From the NCBI RefSeq assembly GCF_014650875.1, contig NZ_BMVU01000007.1, forward strand, positions 122,643 to 186,642: 64,000 bases of DNA, read 5' to 3'. The notes under the pieces were generated by a model, which was not told the origin of the DNA, searched no databases, and was given only the letters and a program-made list of their open reading frames with translations. The position numbers were made by a program, and so were the translations under genes. The stretch is from Streptomyces minutiscleroticus. GTDB taxonomy: Bacteria > Actinomycetota > Actinomycetes > Streptomycetales > Streptomycetaceae. This document shows positions 57,073 through 64,000 of this stretch, piece after piece. The stretch's first letter is position 1; each line of letters begins with the position of its first letter.

Positions 57073-58601
57073 CCGCGCACCTGGCCCAGCCACTGGAGGG
57101 TGCGGCGGACGTCGGCCGCCAGCGGGTGGCCGGGGCCGTGCCGCCGCTCCACGTCCATCAGCAGGCGGGCCAGGGTGTCGTGGGCCGCGGGGCGGTCGCC
57201 GAGGGCCAGCAGCAGGTGACCGATGCGGCGGCGCACGTCGAAGGCCAGGTCGGGGTCGCCGGAGACGTACTGGTTCTCGTAGTACGGCAGCAGGGCGCGG
57301 TACTCGGCGAGCGCGGCCGCCGGGTCGCCGAGCTGCTCCAGGCACTGGGCGGCGTCGTAGCGGAAGCGGAGCGACTGGGGGTCGGCGTGGCCGGCCTCGG
57401 TGGCCCGCTCGTCGGCGAGGCGGCGCAGCTCGGGCAGCGCCCGGCGGTACTGCCCGTCGTCCATCAGCGTGGCCGCGTACTGCTTGCGCAGGGTGCGCAC
57501 CACCGGGGAGTGCTCGCCGTGCTGCTCGGCGGCGGCCGGGAGGATGGCGCCGAGGATGTCGACGGCCTGGGTGATGCGGCCCTCGCCGAGGAGGCGCTTG
57601 ACCTCGTCGACGGCGCGCGCCACGTCCGGCTTCTCCGCCGCGGGCGGCGCGGGCTGGGGCGTCGGCTGCGGCGCGGGCGTGCGCGCCCGGTCCGGCCAGG
57701 GCGCGTGCGGGCGCAGGAAGGGGCGGGTCGGGTCGAGCGGGGCGCCGGAGGGCATCCCGCGCGCGGGCAGCAGCGGGAGCAGCTGCTCGTACGTCTCCTG
57801 CGCGGAGGCCGGGCGGTGCTGCGGGTCCTTGGCGAGCAGCCGCAGCACCAGTGCCTCCAGGGCCTCGGGGACCTCGGGGCGCAGCCGGCGGACCGGGACG
57901 GGGGGCTCGTAGAGGTGGCGGTGGAGCACGCCGAGCGCGGTGGAGCCGGCGAACGGAACGTCCCCGCTGAGCAGTTCGTGCAGCAGCACGCCGAGCGCGT
58001 ACAGGTCGGTGTACGGGCCGACCGCGCCGCCCATCGCCTGCTCCGGCGCCATGTAGGCGGGGCTGCCTATGGGCGAGCCGGTGTGGGTCAGGCGGGTGGT
58101 GTCGTTGTCCATCACCGACGCGACGCCGAGGTCGAGGACGGTGACGGTGCCGTCCTGCTTGACCATCACGTTGCGCGGCTTGAGGTCGCGGTGGACGATC
58201 GGCACGGCGTGCACCGCCGACAGCACGGCGCACAGCTGGGCGGCGACCGCCACGGCCCACTGCCAGGGGTAGGGGGTGTGCTCGGCGAGGTGGTCGGAGA
58301 GGTCGGCGCCGTCGACGTACTGCATGACGAGGAACAGCTCCTCGCCCTCGCTGCCCGCGTCGTGGACCGTGACCAGGCCGGGGTGGTCGACCTGCGCGGT
58401 GACCCGGCACTCGCGCACGAAGCGGCGGCGCAGCTCCTCGGCCTCGTGCCCGGCGACCTTGTCGGGGCGCAGCAGCTTGACGGCGACGCGGCGGTCCAGG
58501 CGCTGGTCGTAGGCGGTCCACACCTGGCCCATGCCGCCCTGGCCGATGAGGGTGGACAGTTCGTAGCGGCCGGTGATGACGCGTCCCGCCGCCACGGTCA
58601 C
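57069..58601 (-). CDS. Soluble serine/threonine protein kinase with TPR-like C-terminus
   Basis: A 510-residue kinase. The G-loop GQGGMGQV, Lys 42 in VAVKLL, catalytic HRDLKPRN, DLGVA (usual DFG replaced by DLG) and SPAYMAPEQ are present. There is no membrane helix; after a Pro-rich linker (about 285-320) the last 180 residues are helical repeats of TPR type (LLGEGRITQAVDILGAILPAAAEQHGEHSPVVRTLRKQYAATLMDDGQYRRALPELRRL). The GTG at 58601 overlaps the stop of the membrane protein gene (GTGA). The MITE sits at its 3' end and gives the TAG stop. Confidence 0.92.
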   Translation of the reverse strand: MTVAAGRVITGRYELSTLIGQGGMGQVWTAYDQRLDRRVAVKLLRPDKVAGHEAEELRRRFVRECRVTAQVDHPGLVTVHDAGSEGEELFLVMQYVDGADLSDHLAEHTPYPWQWAVAVAAQLCAVLSAVHAVPIVHRDLKPRNVMVKQDGTVTVLDLGVASVMDNDTTRLTHTGSPIGSPAYMAPEQAMGGAVGPYTDLYALGVLLHELLSGDVPFAGSTALGVLHRHLYEPPVPVRRLRPEVPEALEALVLRLLAKDPQHRPASAQETYEQLLPLLPARGMPSGAPLDPTRPFLRPHAPWPDRARTPAPQPTPQPAPPAAEKPDVARAVDEVKRLLGEGRITQAVDILGAILPAAAEQHGEHSPVVRTLRKQYAATLMDDGQYRRALPELRRLADERATEAGHADPQSLRFRYDAAQCLEQLGDPAAALAEYRALLPYYENQYVSGDPDLAFDVRRRIGHLLLALGDRPAAHDTLARLLMDVERRHGPGHPLAADVRRTLQWLGQVRG

Positions 58602-59245
58602 CGGCCGTCCTCCTGCTTGCGCAGGTAGTCGCTCAGCTCGTCGAGTTCGGCGCGCACCTGGTCGATGCGGGCCGGCGCGGGGCGCTGTGTCGCCGGGGGC
58701 TGTGTCGCCGGCGACTGGGGTACCGGGGTCTGCGGTGCCGGGGTCTGGAACGGCGTCTGCTGGAAGGGCGGCCGCTGGAGCGGGGGCCCCTGGAACGGCG
58801 GCTGCCCGAACGGCGGCTGCGGCGCGGGCGCGGGGACGTACGGACCCGTCCCGCGGGCGGGGTCGTAGCTCGCGCCGACGGTCTGCGCGTAGGGCGGTGC
58901 GTAGCCGGCGGACGGCTGTGCCGTGCCCGGCAGGCGGATGTCCGTCACCACGAAGTAGGCGGCGGCCGCCGCGCCGAGCAGCATGACGGCGGCCAGGGCG
59001 ACGTCCGTGCGGGGGTCGCTCTCCGGCAGCGAGCCCACCACGGCGAAGCATATGAAGGACACCGGCAGGCTCAGCCAGGCCGCCGCCCAGTCGATCCGGC
59101 GGTTGCGCAGCACGGCGACCCGGAACAGCGGGACGCAGGCGAGCAGGCCGCACGTCAGGAAGCCGGCGGCGGCGAACAGCACGCGCAGGGTGATGACGGT
59201 GCCCGCGCTGCGGGGCGGCGGCGGCATCGCGCTGTTGCCGTACAT
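58598..59245 (-). CDS. Four-helix membrane protein with Pro/Gln-rich tail, kinase partner
   Basis: A 215-residue protein. Four hydrophobic segments are read between residues 15 and 102 (ITLRVLFAAAGFLTCGLLACVPLF, AAAWLSLPVSFICFAVVGS, ALAAVMLLGAAAAAYFVV), followed by a tail rich in Pro, Gln and Phe (PPFGQPPFQGPPLQRPPFQQTPFQ) and a short coiled end. It is translationally coupled to the kinase, so it may anchor it or be its substrate. ATG at 59245. No family recognised. Confidence 0.75.
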   Translation of the reverse strand: MYGNSAMPPPPRSAGTVITLRVLFAAAGFLTCGLLACVPLFRVAVLRNRRIDWAAAWLSLPVSFICFAVVGSLPESDPRTDVALAAVMLLGAAAAAYFVVTDIRLPGTAQPSAGYAPPYAQTVGASYDPARGTGPYVPAPAPQPPFGQPPFQGPPLQRPPFQQTPFQTPAPQTPVPQSPATQPPATQRPAPARIDQVRAELDELSDYLRKQEDGR

Positions 59246-59372
59246 GACTGCTCCTGGACCGGTGTCGCCGGCGCGGCGAACGGACGGACGGGGTGGTTCG
59301 GTGTGGAAGTCCGAGCGTATAGGCCGACAGCGACAAGCGGTCCCGGGTTGTACCGAACCGTTGTCGTACTGA

Positions 59373-61415
59373 TCACAAACCGGGCGCGACCGTCCCGTCG
59401 GTGAGCCCGTCGTGCATGCCGCGCACCAGCTGCTCGCCGAGCCGGGCCGCCTGCCGCAGCGCCTCCTCGAACTCCGCCAGCGCGCGGAACCGCTCCCCGT
59501 ACTCCCGCTGCCGCTCCAGGGGCAGCCGGGGCAGTTGGAGGCGGCGCACGTCGAGGCGGGTCGCGGTGGAGGCGTAGCTGCTGGCCTGGCGGTTGTTGGC
59601 GGTGCCGCGCAGGAAGCCGGCGAGGAACCAGGGGTCGAGCGCGGCCGGGTCGGGGCGCAGCAGGACGAGGTTGCGGCCGAGGGCGGCGCCGGCGCTCGCC
59701 GCGCCGGCCACGCGGGCCACGGCGCCGCCGCCGAGCACGGGCACGACCACGTCGCCGGTCTCGACGAGGACCGGTTCCTCGTCGCCCTCGGGGAGCGTGC
59801 CGGAGGGCGCGGTCCCGGCGAGGACGTCGTGGTCGGTGAGGACCGGTACGCGCACGGGTCCGCCGGCGCCGCCCGTGCGCAGCGACAGGGCGCCCGCGCG
59901 CGCGAGTTCGCCGACCGTGGTGAGCGGCCAGCGGGCGGGGGACGGGGCGGCGGCAGCGGCGGGCGGTGTGAGACGGGTGGTCAGACGGAGGGTGTCGCCG
60001 AGGCGTTCGCGCACGTCGGCGAGGTGTTCGGGACCTCCGGCCGCGGCGGGCGGCGGCAGGTGGCGGGCCGGGGTGAGGTCGACGTCGTCGTCGAGCAGGT
60101 CGAGGACGGGCACGCCGCGGCTGACGCCGGGCCGCTCGGGGGCGGCGCCGGTGCGGTCGAAGGGCCGCCAGACCTCGCGGACGGCCGCGCGCACGGCCGT
60201 CCAGTCGAGCCCGCCGCGCGCGTCGGCGGCCAGGTGGGCGGTGTCGGCGAGCAGCACCTCGGGGTGCGCGGGCTGCGCCGCGGCACCGGGCCTGCGCAGC
60301 ACCCACAGGTGCAGCGGGATGTTGTACGGCGGCGCCGCGCCGGCCGGCAGGGCGATCACGGCGCGCAGGGCCCCGCGGCGCAGCAGGTCGGCGCGGATGC
60401 GGCGGCCGGAGCGGCGGGCCGCGGCGGCCGGCGGCATCAGCAGCACGGCGGTGCCGCCGTCCTTGAGGCGGGCCAGCGCGTGCTGCACCCAGGCCAGCTC
60501 GGACTCGGTACGGGCCGGGAAGCCGTACTCCCAGCGGGGGTCGTAGGCGAGCTCGTCGTGGCCCCAGTTGCGCTCGTTGAACGGCGGGTGGCACACCACG
60601 GCGTCGGCCCGTACCGCCGGGTGCGCGTCGGCGCGCAGGCTGTCGCCCGCGGCGGTGCGCACGGAGGCGGCGGTGTGCAGGGCGAGGCGCAGCGCGGTGA
60701 GGGCGGCCAGCTCGGGCGAGCTGTCCTGGCCGTGGAGCAGCTGGTCCGGGGCGGCGGGGACGGCGCGCAGCAGGGCGCCGGTGCCGCAGGCGGGGTCCAG
60801 GACGGTGCGGGCGGGCCCGGCCAGGTCGGCCATGAGGGCGGCGAGGCCGGCCGGGGTGAGGGTGTACTGGCGCGGGTTGGCGTCCAGGTGCCGGCCGAGC
60901 AGGAAGTCGAAGGCGTGGCGGGCGCCCTGCTCGGCGGCGAGTTCGGCGGCCCCGCGCAGCAGGGGCGCGGACGGCAGCAGGTCCTCGGCGCCGGGCGTGG
61001 CCACGGCGCGTTCGCCGAGCACGCCGAAACGGGGTGCGAGCACCTGCTCCAGGGCGGTCGGCAGCAGCTTCGCCAGGCGCTCGTCGGAGCCCTCGGCCAC
61101 CTCCAGCCAGACGGGCGGCCTGGCGTGGACGAGCAGCAGCGCGCAGCCGGCGTGGACCAGGGCGGTGACGGGTCCCGCCGGGTGTCCCGCGAGCTGTTGC
61201 CAGACCCGCTCGCGCAGCGGGACCTCGGCGAGCTTGCCCTGCTTGCGCAGCCACTCCTCGACCTCGGCGAGCGCGAAGGACGGGCTGGTCTCGGTGCCGC
61301 CGACGGGCCGGGGGAAGTCGGCGTGCCGGCGGCGCCAGTTGCTGACGGCGGCGCGGCCGACCCCGGCGAGCCGTGCGATCCCGGCGGCCGTGACCTCTGT
61401 CCCGTTGTCCCGCAC
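59373..61415 (-). CDS. N-6 DNA methylase fused to HTH and S-subunit-like domains
   Basis: A 680-residue orphan DNA-modification-type protein. Residues 1-60 form a helix-turn-helix (TAAGIARLAGVGRAAVSNWRRRHADFPRPV). The HsdM-like core has DPACGTGALL (SAM) and VCHPPFNERNWG, where the catalytic (N/D)PP(F/Y) tetrad starts with His. The last 170 residues resemble a half type I specificity subunit (DVVVPVLGGGAVARV, LDPWFLAGFLRG, RLQLPRLPLERQREYGERFRAL). No restriction subunit is near. ATG at 61415. Active methylation is uncertain because of the changed motif. Confidence 0.85.
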   Translation of the reverse strand: MRDNGTEVTAAGIARLAGVGRAAVSNWRRRHADFPRPVGGTETSPSFALAEVEEWLRKQGKLAEVPLRERVWQQLAGHPAGPVTALVHAGCALLLVHARPPVWLEVAEGSDERLAKLLPTALEQVLAPRFGVLGERAVATPGAEDLLPSAPLLRGAAELAAEQGARHAFDFLLGRHLDANPRQYTLTPAGLAALMADLAGPARTVLDPACGTGALLRAVPAAPDQLLHGQDSSPELAALTALRLALHTAASVRTAAGDSLRADAHPAVRADAVVCHPPFNERNWGHDELAYDPRWEYGFPARTESELAWVQHALARLKDGGTAVLLMPPAAAARRSGRRIRADLLRRGALRAVIALPAGAAPPYNIPLHLWVLRRPGAAAQPAHPEVLLADTAHLAADARGGLDWTAVRAAVREVWRPFDRTGAAPERPGVSRGVPVLDLLDDDVDLTPARHLPPPAAAGGPEHLADVRERLGDTLRLTTRLTPPAAAAAPSPARWPLTTVGELARAGALSLRTGGAGGPVRVPVLTDHDVLAGTAPSGTLPEGDEEPVLVETGDVVVPVLGGGAVARVAGAASAGAALGRNLVLLRPDPAALDPWFLAGFLRGTANNRQASSYASTATRLDVRRLQLPRLPLERQREYGERFRALAEFEEALRQAARLGEQLVRGMHDGLTDGTVAPGL

Positions 61416-61501
61416 GCGTCGGCTCCCCTCGTTCCGGTGTGTGGCTCAGAGCATACCGACGTACGCAAGATTCCAGGATTCACGCGTGAGCGGAACGCAT
61501 C

Positions 61502-61544
61502 TCTGTGAACTGTGGTTGATTCGGTTCACAGACTCTGGTCTTAT
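61502..61544 (+). promoter_or_regulatory. Promoter and inverted repeat upstream of the small secreted-protein gene
   Basis: TCTGTGAAC (61502-61510) and GTTCACAGA (61524-61532) form a perfect 9-bp inverted repeat around a TTGATT box (61516-61521); 17 nt later is TCTTAT (61539-61544). A bound protein would cover the -35 element. It also lies 87 bp upstream of the divergent methylase gene. Confidence 0.55.
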
Positions 61545-61628
61545 TGACCCAGCGAACGGATGCATCCGGGAGAACCCGGAGGTCCGTTGTGCACCGATGT
61601 CTCTTGTCTCTGGGGAGAGGACACAGCC

Positions 61629-62129
61629 ATGGGCACCAAGATGAAGATCGCGCTGGGGGCGGCGGTCGGGCTCGTCGTGATCGGCGCGGTCTCGGCCAAC
61701 GGGGGCGACGGGGACGGCGGTTCCGGCTCCGGCAAGGACACCGCCACGTCGTCGGTCACGGCCGGGAAGGACTCCGGCTCCGGCTCCGGCTCCGGCTCCG
61801 ACGGGAAGGACGCGAAGTCCGACACCGCGGACAAGGGCGCCGAGAAGGCCTCGCAGGCCGAGCAGTTCAAGTCCTTCGTGGACAAGAACGGCAGCCCGAA
61901 CGAGAAGGACGCCGTCGCGCACGTGACGAAGGTCCAGGGCGCCGAGGAGCAGAACGACATCCTCGACTCGGCCGACGTCTACACCGACTTCACCGGCGGC
62001 CTGATGGGCGAGGGCACCGGCCCCGCCAAGCTCATCGCCTCCGCCTTCGCCGACTGGAAGCAGAGCGAGAACGGCCTCGTCACGGTCTACGACGCCGACG
62101 GCGAGATCCTCGGCAACGGCAACTTCTGA
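61629..62129 (+). CDS. Hypothetical secreted or membrane-anchored protein
   Basis: A 166-residue protein with an N-terminal hydrophobic segment (KIALGAAVGLVVIGAVSA), a Gly/Ser/Asp-rich stretch (about 25-75) and a C-terminal globular part (AEQFKSFVDKNGSPNEKDAVAHVTKVQGAEEQNDILDSADVYTDFTGG ... LVTVYDADGEILGNGNF). I do not recognise the family. ATG at 61629 with GGGGAGAGGAC upstream; the frame is open further back without support. It is divergent from the methylase. Confidence 0.72.
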   Translation: MGTKMKIALGAAVGLVVIGAVSANGGDGDGGSGSGKDTATSSVTAGKDSGSGSGSGSDGKDAKSDTADKGAEKASQAEQFKSFVDKNGSPNEKDAVAHVTKVQGAEEQNDILDSADVYTDFTGGLMGEGTGPAKLIASAFADWKQSENGLVTVYDADGEILGNGNF

Positions 62130-62181
62130 CCGGCGCCGCGCTCCCGCGCCCGTGGGCGACGTCCTCGACCCGGACGGACGC

Positions 62182-62247
62182 GGCGGCCGACGCCCGCCGG
62201 GCCGGGGGCACCACGGCGGCCGACGCCCGCCGGGCCGGGGGCACCAC
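62182..62247. repeat. Tandem 33-bp duplication
   Basis: A 33-bp unit starting GGCGGCCGACGCCCGCCGGG occurs at 62182-62214 and 62215-62247, between convergent genes. Each unit contains its own GC-rich dyad. Confidence 0.85.
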
Positions 62248-62261
62248 CGTCCGGCGTGGCG

Positions 62262-63011
62262 TCAGAGGGTGTGCCGCACCCACACGTTGGGCTCCACGTA
62301 GACCGCGTACCCCCGGTCCGGCACGCAGTGCACCGGTACCAGCGCGCCCGGCACCTCGACGGGCCCCTCCGTGTCGAAGGGCAGCCCGGTCCAGTTCCGC
62401 CACTCCGCCAGCGAGCCGGCCACCGTCATCGACGCGTGCGCGACGGACTCGATGACGCCGCCCGCCCGGACGTGGACCCGCAGCCACGGGTCGTACGGCA
62501 GCCCGTCGGCGCGCACCCGGAAGGCGTACTCCTCGATCGGCGCCAGGGGTTCGAGGTGCTTGGCGTTGGGCCGGACCGGGGCGACGACCTCCGTGAAGCC
62601 GCGCGCCCGCGCGTTGTCCCGCATCGCCGCGAGCATCCGGGCCGACAGACCGGTGCCCTGGGCGTGCGGGGCGACGACGATCGAGATCGCGCTCACCAGC
62701 TCGGGCGGGACGCCGTGGCGCAGCCCGGAGAACGCCCGCAGCAGCACCTCGTCCCACCCCCGGGCCGGCAGCGCGGCTCCGGCCCGCTCCTCGTCCGTCC
62801 GCGCGAACGGCACGCTGTAGGCGTGGGCGACGACCTCGCCCCGCCCGTCCTCGGCGAAGAGCACGTACTCCGGCAGTTCGGTGGCGATCCGGCCGTAGTG
62901 GGCGTTGCCGACGAGGTCCTGGAGCATGAACTCGGGCCAGGTGTCCGCCATGCCGGTCACCCGATCGAGCATGTCCGGGCGGTCGGCGAGGCTCGCCACT
63001 CTCCATTCCAT
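62262..63011 (-). CDS. GNAT-fold N-acetyltransferase-like protein
   Basis: A 249-residue protein. VSAISIVVAPHAQGTGLSARMLAAMRDNARARGFTEVVAPVRPN carries the acetyl-CoA-binding pattern (Q/R-x-x-G-x-G/A as QGTGLS). The first half (DRVTGMADTWPEFMLQDLVGNAHYGRI, YVLFAEDGRGEVVAHAYSVPF) matches GNAT strands. The substrate is unknown. The ATG at 63011 or a GTG at 63020 could start it; neither has a good ribosome-binding site. Confidence 0.82.
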   Translation of the reverse strand: MEWRVASLADRPDMLDRVTGMADTWPEFMLQDLVGNAHYGRIATELPEYVLFAEDGRGEVVAHAYSVPFARTDEERAGAALPARGWDEVLLRAFSGLRHGVPPELVSAISIVVAPHAQGTGLSARMLAAMRDNARARGFTEVVAPVRPNAKHLEPLAPIEEYAFRVRADGLPYDPWLRVHVRAGGVIESVAHASMTVAGSLAEWRNWTGLPFDTEGPVEVPGALVPVHCVPDRGYAVYVEPNVWVRHTL

Positions 63012-63033
63012 GCCGGACACCGTAGGACGCGGC

Positions 63034-63747
63034 TCAGCCCGCGTGGAAGCGGTTCGGCGCGTTCGTCGGGTTGCCGCCGGTGGGCAGCCGCTGCCCGGGA
63101 CAGCCGGACAGCACCTTCTTCATGGCGGCCTTCTCCGCCCCGGTGACCCACAGCCCGTACTTCTTCTTCACGGCCACCTGGCCCGCGACGTACGTGCAGC
63201 GGTAGCCCTTGTTCGGCGGGAGCCAGGTCGCGGTGTCGCCGTCGCCCTTGCCGCGGTTGGTGCCCGCGTCGACGGCGAGGAGGTTGAGCGGGTCGTTGGC
63301 CAGCGCGATGCGCTTGCTCGCGTCCCACTGCCGGGCGCCCTTCTGCCAGGCGTCGGAGAGGGAGACCAGGTGGTCGATGTCGACCTGGCTGCGGCCGCGG
63401 GTGAACGTCACGTCCTTCCCGGTGTACGGGTCGGGGTCGAGCGTGCCGGAGACGACCTTGCACGTGCTCCCGTCGAACTCCACGTCCTCCAGGTCGCGCT
63501 CGAGGATGTCGTCGCGCGTGCCGCACCCGTTGGAGTCGGTGTCGGCCCAGGCGCTGCCGAACCTGTCCCGGTCGTAACCGGTCCTGGGCGCCCGGCCCTT
63601 CACGGTCAGCGTGTCGACGGCGGCGAGCGCCTCTCCCCCGCCGGCCGTCGACGTCCCCTGCGACCGCCCGGGGTCCGTCTCCACCTCGCAGCCGGTGACG
63701 GCGATCAGCAGTGCCGTCGCGCCGACGACCGTGGTCCGAAACCTCAC
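63034..63747 (-). CDS. Exported HNH-family nuclease lipoprotein (DUF1524)
   Basis: A 237-residue protein with signal peptide and lipobox AVTGC at about residue 20. The catalytic HNH-like region is VDIDHLVSLSDAWQKGARQW, NDPLNLLAVDAGTNRGKGDGDTATWLPPNKGYRCTYVAGQVAVKKKYGLWV. Such secreted nucleases are common in Streptomyces and may degrade extracellular DNA. GTG at 63747 with GAGGAG upstream. It lies 23 bp upstream of the GNAT gene on the same strand, so they may be cotranscribed. Confidence 0.9.
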   Translation of the reverse strand: MRFRTTVVGATALLIAVTGCEVETDPGRSQGTSTAGGGEALAAVDTLTVKGRAPRTGYDRDRFGSAWADTDSNGCGTRDDILERDLEDVEFDGSTCKVVSGTLDPDPYTGKDVTFTRGRSQVDIDHLVSLSDAWQKGARQWDASKRIALANDPLNLLAVDAGTNRGKGDGDTATWLPPNKGYRCTYVAGQVAVKKKYGLWVTGAEKAAMKKVLSGCPGQRLPTGGNPTNAPNRFHAG

Positions 63748-63970
63748 GGTGCTCCTCTCCCAGCCTTCCCTCGGCCGTCCGCACGGGACGGCAGGTCACC
63801 GGCCTCACCGTAGCCGGGAGCGGAAGCGGAACCGGTGCCCGCGGGCTCCGGCGTGCACACCCCGGCGCGGCGCCCGCCCCCGGACGCCGCGCCCACCCAC
63901 CATCCGTGAGGTGCACTGTCCCTGATTGCCCGCGAACCCGGATCCATGCCTCCCCGTACGCGGAACGCGG

Positions 63971-64000
63971 CCCCGGACCTCCCGTGCGGGAGGTCCGGGG
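63971..64000 (-). terminator. Terminator hairpin at the window end
   Basis: A 14-bp stem CCCCGGACCTCCCG/CGGGAGGTCCGGGG with a 2-base apex. It probably belongs to a gene beyond the window. The rest of 63748-63970 holds no gene. Confidence 0.6.

Overview
The window is chromosomal DNA of a Streptomyces-type actinomycete. The evidence is the very high G+C, frequent GTG and some TTG starts, many four-base ATGA/GTGA start-stop overlaps, a tRNA-Leu(UAA) gene matching bldA, two resuscitation-promoting-factor-like (Rpf) cell-wall enzymes, a WhiJ/AbaA-type regulatory triplet and a SigB/SigF-type partner-switching module. From memory, the order from the dipeptidase through pur, hut, bldA, ndh, eno, rpf and the P450 resembles the SCO3058-SCO3105 part of the S. 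coelicolor chromosome; this was not checked by alignment. No prophage, CRISPR array, transposase gene, rRNA or antibiotic cluster was seen. The only mobile sequence recognised is a 189-bp MITE-like element at 56880-57068.

Region by region. 1-1060: groES-groEL (truncated at the window edge) behind a promoter flanked by two CIRCE operators. 1.3-7.3 kb: a polysaccharide deacetylase lipoprotein, a THUMP-like methyltransferase, a purK-purE-dipeptidase operon and a GtrA membrane protein. 7.4-11.8 kb: a two-component system whose regulator and kinase genes are 0.43 kb apart, and a POT peptide symporter with a long leader. 12.1-14.4 kb: an anti-sigma kinase, an anti-sigma antagonist and a sigma factor. 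14.6-20.2 kb: the histidine-utilisation operon (hutU, an M20 hydrolase, formimidoylglutamate deiminase, hutI), read leftward from one promoter. 20.3-24.5 kb: a PLP decarboxylase-like gene and a four-gene operon with three Roadblock/LC7 proteins and one DUF4388-like protein. 24.6-33.4 kb: an RpiR regulator, small membrane proteins, cystathionine beta-synthase, an SGNH hydrolase, a thiolase and small conserved proteins.

33.5-43.2 kb: a Bax-inhibitor-1 protein, pobA, bldA, an ABC exporter (ATPase plus FtsX-like permease), a CFA-type methyltransferase and a type II NADH dehydrogenase with candidate Rex operators. 43.6-53.5 kb: Ppx/GppA phosphatase, DUF501, divIC and eno, then two Rpf/LysM genes (the first behind a c-di-AMP riboswitch), a CYP107-like P450, MazG and a SurA-like lipoprotein. 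53.7-56.8 kb: the ATPase/XRE/DUF397 triplet with a 20-bp near-palindrome, then a TetR-SDR divergent pair with two identical operators. 56.9-64.0 kb: the MITE, a soluble Ser/Thr kinase with a membrane partner, an orphan N6-adenine methylase fused to an S-subunit-like domain, a small secreted protein, a GNAT protein and an exported HNH nuclease lipoprotein.

Most genes are housekeeping or developmental. The observations most worth following are the Roadblock operon, the methylase with a CHPPF catalytic motif, the MITE whose target duplication supplies a stop codon, the M20 enzyme as a possible final step of histidine breakdown, the paired Rex sites at ndh, and several unassigned inverted-repeat operators.
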